This document shows, piece by piece, positions 56,848-64,000 of a stretch of 64,000 nucleotides of DNA. The stretch lies in the NCBI GenBank assembly GCA_025175895.1, contig CM046006.1, forward strand, positions 65,120,288-65,184,287. Direction: 5' to 3'. The DNA comes from Wurfbainia villosa. Its lineage: Eukaryota; Streptophyta; Magnoliopsida; Zingiberales; Zingiberaceae. The notes under the pieces were generated by a model. It was not told the origin of the DNA. It saw nothing but the letters and a program-made list of their open reading frames with translations, and did not search any database. Numbering within the stretch: position 1 is the first letter of the stretch; the number at the start of each line of letters is the position of its first letter. Both the position numbers and the translations under genes were made by a program.

Positions 56848-58196
56848 TGTTTCATGAAATGGAACAAAGGCCTGGCCCATTAGAGGGGGAATAAAAGGAT
56901 GGCTTAGGTTTGGAAGTCGAGGGATCTTCTCTTCTCCCAGGAGGGATCTCTTGGAATGAATCATCTTCTTGGAGGGAGCTTCTTCTTCTAAGGCAGCTGA
57001 GGTAAAAAAAGGGATGGGGATGGTGGCTGTTCCATTCCATATTATTTCTATGGTGATGCACTCAGCTATGGGTAGGAGCTCTTCAATCATTTCTCCACCT
57101 TGGAGCGAGGTCTCAAGAGGAAGTCGGAGGCTCTTCAGTCGCTCAACGCCTCCTCCCACCACACCCTTATGCCATCGCTTCTGTCGTCCTCAACATCTTC
57201 TACGACATCGATTTCGCAGTTCCTTGATTTAGCAATCACCGTCGCCCAACCTTCAAGCAATGTCCAATAGCTCCAACCGTCGAGCATCTTCTGGAGAACT
57301 GAGCAGCTTTATGAAGAGAAGTATGGGGAGGAACATCTTGGTGAGGTTGTGCCCATCGTGAATCTCAAGTTTTGCTGGAGACCTTGGAGGGTTTACCATG
57401 GCAAGGAATTTCCTACAGGTATATAATTCCATGGAATGGTACTATGCATCGTTCTTGGTTCATCTTCACTATTCTCAAAAATCCCATGGTCTAAACTAAT
57501 CACAAATCCAGTTCAGTGAGATATTGCTTGCTCATTATGTTTTGTGCTCATACCCAAACTATAAAGTGATCTGCGTATTCTATTTACAACTATTAATACC
57601 CTGGGGGCTTGATTCGAACCTGGATTATTTTTCTGGTTTATGATTCTTCATTTGCCTGTGTGGAAGAGGAGATGTTTAGCAGGAGTGGAAAAGAAAACTG
57701 AGAAGGCTAACAATTGTCTGTCGCGATCAGAAGGATTAACAGGGACTTTATTATGAATCACCATGGATGTTATATCACTAACCGATTATGGTTCTTAACT
57801 GCCCTGCAACTATTTGATCAAATGCATAACTTGGGATGAAACCAAGCAACATAGACATCGTTGCTATCTTCTCAACTTGTATTTACTGGAACTTGTATCC
57901 AGTAGTGTTTGCTTCTCTTGGTCTTATCTAAGTACTATTTCGTGGGCTTTCACATATTTCTAACTACACATGAGATAAGTTCTTTTTCTCGTCTTTTGCA
58001 TTATTTTTACTACATTTAATACCTTTTCTTTCATTAATGACCGGCCTAACTTAAGCATCGGAGTGTCATCGTCGGGTAAGCCGGCGACGGTTTAACTCAT
58101 GTTAACTTTTTCAGAACATCAAATTTACTGATGCAGTCGGAGGGAACCCGCCTTCTACAGTCCAATCTCGAAGGGAAAAAATTCCGTGCCGCATCA
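56848..58196 (+). repeat. Element J 5' LTR
   Basis: A 1349-bp partner of 62498-63878. TATA-like AATAAAAGG at 56890-56898. It includes an exon-like stretch (57294-57420) followed by an intron-like GTATATAATTCC. The end is CCGCATCA. Confidence 0.88.
57294..57420 (+). pseudogene. Exon-like captured fragment in the J LTR
   Basis: The 5' LTR has an open stretch reading WRTEQLYEEKYGEEHLGEVV, then PIVNLKFCWRPWRVYHGKEF, then a CAG|GTATAT splice-donor-like end. The 3' LTR copy (62971-63097) has TAG and ATAAAG-type damage. The protein sequence looks like real coding DNA, but I do not recognise the gene. A stop upstream (near 57270) cuts it from the preceding Ser-rich frame. Confidence 0.4.
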
Positions 58197-58213
58197 ATTG
58201 GCACCATCTGTGG
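58197..58213 (+). other. Element J primer-binding region
   Basis: ATTGGCACCATCTGTGG directly follows the LTR end GCATCA. It resembles the TTGGCGCCGTCTGTGGG form of plant Tat/Athila-type elements. Confidence 0.72.
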
Positions 58214-58700
58214 AAACTTTTGGGCAAGACGTTGAGAGAACAATACGATCATTTGACTAGGATGGTTATTTCACTTTTCCTTTTATTGATGTGACTAATT
58301 TTACTTAATGATCTCTTTCAATTCAGCTTTAGTTGGTGATGATTATTCTCAAGTTAATTCCTCACCAGAGTTTCTTTATAGAATATGACTCCACGATGGG
58401 AGGAAGATATCAATCCTCTCTGCGGATAAATTCAGTAAGTATGTGTATAAATGCTTACCTTTAATATTTTGTTGCATTCTTATACCTTTTCATTTCTCTA
58501 GCTGTATTTCAAATTTTCTTTATTAAAGATACATTATATGAGACACTTAGAGAACAAATAGTATGGTTACATCTCCATTTTGAATGTCTTAAAATCTTTA
58601 ATTTAATTTAATTACCTCTGTTTAATATTTATCTTGAAAGTTTAACTTTAGTTAATCATTCCACTATTTCTTAGTCATACATACCACGTCGGCCCAAGCC
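58214..58700 (+). other. Element J interior, non-coding leader part
   Basis: A/T-rich, with no reading frame of note and no gag domain. Confidence 0.6.
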
Positions 58701-59370
58701 ACATTTTAGGTTATTGCCGCGGTCGATCAATAGCCGTACTTGGCCGTGCACTAGTTAGGCATCGGTACCTGCGATCCGCCACCACTCGGCCACGATCGAT
58801 CGATCGGTCAGTCACTCGGCGCGCGATCAATCGGGCTACCATCATTGCAATGATCGGTCATTCGGCCACACAGTCAGGCTACCATCCGACTGCATAATAA
58901 GTTGGCCACTCGGTCGTATCACAAGTTAGCCACTTGGCTGTATAGCAAGTCGGTCACTCGGTCACATCATAAGTCAACCACCCGACTAAACAACAGGTTG
59001 GTTACTCGGGTGTAAAACCACTCGACCGTCTGACTGCACAGTCAGTGAGTCACTCAGTTGCCTAGCTAGTTGGTCACTCGACCACATAACCAATTTGTAA
59101 CTTTATCGAGACACACTTCACCCCTTCCAACTACTTGGTCAGGGTAAGTATTTGCACTCAGTCATTCGGTCGAGAGCATACTTCATTCCCTCCGCCCACT
59201 CGGCTGAGATAAGTTATTTCACTCGGTAGCTTATTTCGCTCCTTTCGGCCACTTGGCCAGAGGTCATTACTTGTACTCGGTCATCTGACTGAGTTAACAT
59301 ACTTCACCCTATCCAACTACTCTTAGGGTAATTATTTACACTCAGCCACTCGGCCAGAGTCATTATCCTC
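58700..59370. repeat. Degenerate CACTCGGTCGG-type repeats in element J
   Basis: Words such as GGCCACTCGGTC, AGTCGGTCACTCGG and ACTCAGTCATTCGG recur about every 30 to 60 bases, poorly conserved. Boundaries are approximate. Confidence 0.6.
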
Positions 59371-59790
59371 GCGCGGCGGAGGAACGAAGGAGTAGGGCAT
59401 CAGAGTAGAGATGTGGCCCCATGGAGATTCATATTTTATCTCTCTCAAGGCCCAACATCAGTCAGAGTCATCATCCCTGCACAACGGAGGAACGAAGGAG
59501 TAGGGCATCAGAGCAGAGATGTGGCCCCATGGAGATTCATATTTTATCTCTCTCTCAAGGCTCGACATCAGTCGGAGTCATCATCCCTGCATGGCGGAAG
59601 AACGAAGGAGTAGGGCATCAGAGCAGAGATGTGGCCCCATGGAGATTCATATTTTATCTCTCTCTCAAGGCTCGACATCAGTCCGAGTCATCATCCCTGC
59701 ACGGCGGAAGAACGAAGGAGTAGGGCATCAGAGCAAAGATGTGACCCTATGGAGATTCATAATTTATCTTTCTTAAGGCCTGACATCAGC
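59371..59790 (+). repeat. Four tandem units of about 110 bp in element J
   Basis: GGAACGAAGGAGTAGGGCAT-type anchors begin at about 59381, 59489, 59599 and 59709, spacing 108 to 110. The units differ by a few bases; the first and last are the most diverged. Confidence 0.9.
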
Positions 59791-59799
59791 TAGAGTCGT

Positions 59800-61075
59800 C
59801 ATCCTCGTGTGATGGTGGATCGAAAGAATTGAATTTTCACTCAATTGTATATTATTTTTATCCCCGTATGGTAGTGGATCGGAAGAAATGAGTCTTCACT
59901 CAACTATATATTATTTTTATCCCTGTGTTGTGGTAGGTCAGAAGAGTTGAGCCTTCACTCAACTATATATTATTTTTGTCCCCGTGTGGTGGTGGATTGG
60001 AAGAATTGAGTATTCACTCAACTATATATTATTTTTATCCCTGTGTGATGGTGGATCGGAAGAATTGAGTCTTCACTCGACTATATATTATTTTTATCCC
60101 CGTATGGTGGTGGATCGGAAGAATTGAGTCTTCACTCCATTGTATATTATTTTTATCTCCGTGTGGTGGTGGATCGGAAGAATTGAGTCTTCACTCCATT
60201 GTATATATTTTTATCCTCGTCTGGTGGTCGATCGGAAGAATTGAGTCTTCACTCAATTGTATATTATTTTTATCCCCGTGTGGTGGTGGATCGGAAGAAT
60301 TGAGTCTTCACTCAATTATATATTATTTTAATTCCCGTGTGATGGTAGATCGGAAGAATTGAGTCTTCACTCAATTATATATTATTTTTATCCCCGTGTG
60401 ATAGTGGATCAGAAGAGTTGAGTCTTCACTCAACTATATATTATTTTATTCCCGTGTGGTGGTGGATCGGAAGAATTGAGTCTTCACTCAATTATATATT
60501 ATTTTAATTCCTGTGTGGTGGTGGATCGGAAGAATTGAGTCTTCACTCAATTATATATTATTTTTATCCCCGTGTGATGGTGGATCATAAGAGTTGAGTC
60601 TTCACTCAACTATATATTATTTTTATTCATGTGTGGTGGTGGATCAAAAGAATTGAATCTTCACTTAATTATATATTATTTTTATCCCCGTGTGGTGGTG
60701 GATCGGAAGAGTTGAGTCTTCACTCAACTATATATTATTTTTATCCTCGTGTGGTAGTGGATCGAAAGAATTGAGTCTTCACTCAATCATATATTATTTT
60801 TATCCCCGTGCAGTGGTGGATCGAAAGTATTGAGTCTTCACTCAATCATATATTATTTTTATCCCCATGTGGTGGTGGATCGGAAGAATTAAGTCTTCAC
60901 TCAATCATATATTATTTTTATCCCCATGTGGCGGTGGATCGGAAGAGTTGAGTCTTCACTCAACTATATATTATTTTTATTCCGGTGTGGTGGTGGATCG
61001 GAAGAGTTGAGTCTTCACTCAACTATATTATTATTATTATCCTTGTGTGGTGGCGGATCGAAAGAGTTGGGTTTA
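59800..61075 (+). repeat. 59-bp hairpin-bearing minisatellite, about 21 units
   Basis: The consensus unit reads GGTGGTGGATCGGAAGAATT, then GAGTCTTCACTCAATTATAT, then ATTATTTTTATCCCCGTGT. Each unit has an inverted repeat with loop CTTC. Two stem versions exist: AATTGAGT/ACTCAATT and AGTTGAGT/ACTCAACT, both fully paired. The left end (59810-60200) is more degenerate. Confidence 0.95.
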
Positions 61076-62482
61076 AGATAAGATGGACTTTGGAAGAACG
61101 ACAAAGTTTATTATCACGGTGGGCAGAGGCAATTCGTAAGCCCTCCAACTGGTCTACATTCTTATTCAGCTCGACATTAACTGAAGTTTACATTCCCCGA
61201 GTAGTGGAAAATTGGGAGGAGTATGATTCTATATTTAGTCGATCGGGGAGAGGAGTATTCATTTGCCTACTTATAAAGTGTTGATAGGGAAAGAGTTTTT
61301 ATTTTTATTCAACCGAGGCATTTCAATGTGGTCATTACTTCATTTTATGAGTATGTTCTGAGGCAGTCCATGCGTTGTTGGGTAAATTCTTATTTTATTG
61401 AAGTGTTGGGAGGTGTATATTATTTTATTTAGTTCAGTCAAGATGTTATTGGAACAATTCTTATCTTATTGAAGTATTGCAAGGTGTATATTATCTTATT
61501 CAGTACAGTCCAGGTGAAGTGGGCTAATTCTTATTTTATTGAAGTATTGTGAGACGGACATTATTTTACTCAGTCTAGTCGAGATATGTCAGGCCAGTTG
61601 GTATTTTATTTCTTTAAGCAAATTGCTCCGAGCTAAGTCGTTCTAGGTTTACAGTTATTTTATGTGATCAAACTGAACTGAAGGAGGTCTTATTTCATTT
61701 CGGCGAGGCACTCTGAGTCAGATATTATTTGATTCATCCGAGGGTATTTTTGAGTCAGCTTTTATTCTATGTAGCCTAAGTGTTATGAGGCGGATATTAG
61801 TTTGTTCGGCCCAGGTATCTCGGATCAACTTTTATTTTATTAGGCCGAGATGTTCTTGAACTTGTTGTTATGTCATCTAGTCGAGACAAGTCAGGCAGGG
61901 GTTATTTTATTTATTTATGCTGAAATGGTCCAAGCTAAGACTCTTCAAGTTGGTGGTTATTTTATCATGTCAAATTGGACCTTCGAGGCGCTCCAAGTCA
62001 ACTATTATATTATCTATTCAAGGTATTCTAAAATAGATATTATGTTATTCGATTAAGATGTTCTAAGTCTTCTCTTATTTTATTCAGCCTAAGTATTTTG
62101 AGATGAGTATCATTTTATTTAGTCGGGATTCGGAGGTCTTTCTCTTATATCTATTCGAGGCGATTCGTAAGTCCTCGCTTCGAGTATTCTCTTATTCTCT
62201 TATTCATCTGAGGCTATTTGTAAGTCCTTGAATTAATTATCTTATTATATTCACCCGAGGCTATTCGTAAGTCCTCGCATCAATCATCTTATTATCTCCA
62301 TCTGAGACAGTTCATAAATCCTCGAACCGACAAATTTTTCATTCAGCCGAGACAGATCCCCGGATGTTATAGATGTGTATGATATTTCTGAATATATGAA
62401 CAAGGAGTAGAGATATGATTTGATTCGAGATGATGAAATGATAAGACTAAAGTCAGACTTGTCAGAATGACTCGTTTGACTG
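61076..62482 (+). repeat. Diverged 60-70 bp repeats in element J
   Basis: TTATTTTATT-GAAGTATTG...GGTGTATATTATTTTATTCAGT units recur to about 61620. More degenerate TATTTTAT...CCGAGGC and GAGGCTATTCGTAAGTCCTC units follow to about 62330. No gene is seen; the apparent frames are repeat artefacts. Confidence 0.7.
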
Positions 62483-62497
62483 TTTAGGGGGGTTACC

Positions 62498-63878
62498 TGT
62501 GATATGGGATAAATATGGGTCCATGAAATGGAACAAAGGCCTGGCCCATTGGAGGGGGAATAAAAGGATGGCTAGGGTTTGGAAGTCGGGGGATCTTCTC
62601 TTCTCCCAGGAGGGATCTATTGGAATGAATCATCTTCTTAGAGGGAGCTTCTTCTTCTAAGGCGGCAGAGGTAAAAAAGGGAGGGGGATGGTGGTTGTTC
62701 CATTCCATACTATTTCTATGGTGTTGCACTCAGCTACGGGGAGGAGCTCTTCAATCATTTCTCCACCTTGGAGCGAGGTTTCAAGAGGAAGTCGGAGGCT
62801 CTTCGGTCCAAGTGCCAGTCGCTCAACGCCTCCTCCCACCGCACCCTTATGTCATCGCTCCTGCCATCCTCAACATCTTCTACGACATCGATTCCGCAGT
62901 TCCTTGATTTAGCAATCACCATCGCCCAACCTTCAAGCAATGTCCAATAGCTCCAACCGTCGAGCATCTTCTAGAGAACTGAGCAGCTTTATAAAGAGAA
63001 GTATGGGGAGGAACATCTTGGTGAGGTTGTTCCCATCGTGAATCTCAAGTTCTGCTAGAGACCTTGGAGGGTTTACCATGGCAAGGAATTTCCTATAGGT
63101 ATATAATTCCATGGAATTGTACTATGCATCGTTCTTGGTTCGTCTTCACTATTCTCAAAAATCCCATGGTCTAAACTAATCACAAATCCAGTTCAGTGAG
63201 ATATTGCTTGCTCATTATGTTTTGTGCTCATACCCAAACTATAAGTGATCTACGTATTCTATTTACAACTATTAATACCCTGGGGGCTTGATTCGAACCT
63301 GGATTGTTTTTTTTGATTTATGATTCTTCATTTGCCTGTGTGGAAGAGGAGATGTTTAGCAGGAGTGGAAAAGAAAACTGAGAAGGCTAACAATTGTCTA
63401 TCGCGATCAGAAGGATTAACAGGGACTTTATTATGAATCACCATGGATGTTATATCACTAACCGATTATGGTTCTTAACTGCCCTGCAACTATTTGATCA
63501 AATGCATAACGTGGGATGAAACCAAGCCACATAGACATCGTTGCTATCTTCTCAGCTTGTATTTACTGGAACTTATCTCCAGTAGTGTTTGCTTCTCTTG
63601 GTCTTATCTAAGTACTATTTCGTGGGCTTTCACATATTTCTAATTACACATGAGAGATAAGTTCTTTTTCTCTTCTTTTACATTATTTTTACTACATTTA
63701 ATATCTTTTCTTTCATTAATGACTGCCCTAACTTAAGCATCGGAGTGTTGTTGCCGGATAGACCTGCGACGGTTTAACTCGTGTTAACTTTTTCAGGACA
63801 TCAAATTTACTGATGCGGTCGGAGAGAACCCGCCTTCTACAGTCCAATCTCGAAGGGAAAAAATTCCGTGCCGCATCA
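62498..63878 (+). repeat. Element J 3' LTR
   Basis: 1381 bases from TGTGATATGGGAT to CCGCATCA, aligning with 56848-58196 with only scattered differences. Its first 25 bases are missing or replaced in the 5' LTR. Confidence 0.9.
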
Positions 63879-64000
63879 GTTTTCATTTTTGTTTTCCAAA
63901 AAATAAAAGAGCGTTTTCTGAAAAACTGAAAAACAAAAAAAACTCGTTTTCTGTTTTCTGAAAAAAAAAATAATGAAAGAAGAAAATAGAAAATAAAAAA
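63879..64000. other. A/T-rich flank of element J at the window end
   Basis: TTTTCATTTTTGTTTTCC / GAAAAACTGAAAAAC inverted words like those before J (56715-56847); probably the other half of a foldback or low-complexity host sequence. Confidence 0.5.

Larger units (their letters stand above)
56848..63878 (+). mobile_element. Element J: coding-poor gypsy-type LTR element (LARD-like)
   Basis: A 7.0-kb plus-strand element with closely similar LTRs (56848-58196 and 62498-63878). It has a Tat/Athila-like primer-binding region (58197-58213), a purine-rich tract TTTAGGGGGG just before the 3' LTR (about 62483-62492), and no gag or pol. The 4.3-kb interior is mainly tandem repeats. Such large non-coding interiors define LARD-type elements; tandem repeats near the 3' end are known for Tat/Ogre elements. 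Flanking pentamers (TTTTC and GTTTT) do not match cleanly, and the 5' LTR start is shorter by about 20 bases. Confidence 0.82.

Noticed and set aside
59413..59776. Repetitive frame with HGDSYFISLS-type units
   Set aside because: It is the 110-bp tandem repeat read in frame; no coding signal.
59800..61075. CRISPR-like regular array
   Set aside because: Units are contiguous 59-bp repeats without unique spacers, inside a plant LTR element.

Overview
The window is plant nuclear DNA. This rests on Ty1/copia and Ty3/gypsy retrotransposons with plant-type primer-binding sites, a CACTA transposon, a Harbinger-like element, a plant-type LRR receptor-like protein fragment and an apparently intact TLC-domain membrane protein gene. 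A repeat-rich flowering plant fits best; I cannot name the species. No rRNA, tRNA, CRISPR or prokaryotic feature was seen.

Layout. Bases 1-47160 are almost entirely retrotransposons inside retrotransposons. Most junctions resolve because intact 5-bp target-site duplications (TSDs) survive. Element A (2213-7503, minus, TSD TTAAA) lies in the untranslated part of gypsy-like element H, whose LTR is 8607-12140. H abuts a related truncated LTR, H2 (12141-14643). H2 abuts fragment G (14644-47160, plus), whose LTR is split by element C (15928-46529, plus). C carries element B in its leader (17236-22312, minus, TSD GAGAT), a Harbinger-like insertion (24297-25203, TSD TTA), and element D in its 3' LTR (26850-46097, minus, TSD AAGAA). 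D carries element E in its 5' LTR (34644-44258, plus, TSD GATCA). E carries solo LTR F in its own 5' LTR (35431-36483, TSD GATTA). G in turn interrupts the gag of a minus-strand gypsy element I (47161 to about 48790). The order of insertion is therefore I, G, C, then B and D, then E, then F.

A, B, C and E are gag-only copia-type elements. Each has LTRs, a tRNA-Met primer-binding site and one Gag-like reading frame ending at a shared WVPKS-type C-terminus, with no protease, integrase or reverse transcriptase. G is a 3' fragment of the E family. D is the only pol-bearing element; it has several stops, a frameshift and a lost integrase catalytic glutamate. The gag-only elements would need enzymes in trans from a helper not present here.

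Bases 48790-52798 hold the one host gene that looks functional: a single-exon 246-residue TLC-domain protein (49312-50052) ending in a dilysine ER-retrieval-like motif, followed by about 2.7 kb in which I recognise nothing.

Bases 52802-56532 are a CACTA transposon (TSD TAT) that has captured a broken LRR receptor-like protein gene. Bases 56848-63878 are a gypsy-type, coding-poor LTR element (J) with near-identical LTRs. Its interior is mostly tandem repeats, including a 59-bp minisatellite whose monomers encode a hairpin with paired, compensatory stem variants. The last bases are A/T-rich low-complexity sequence flanking J.
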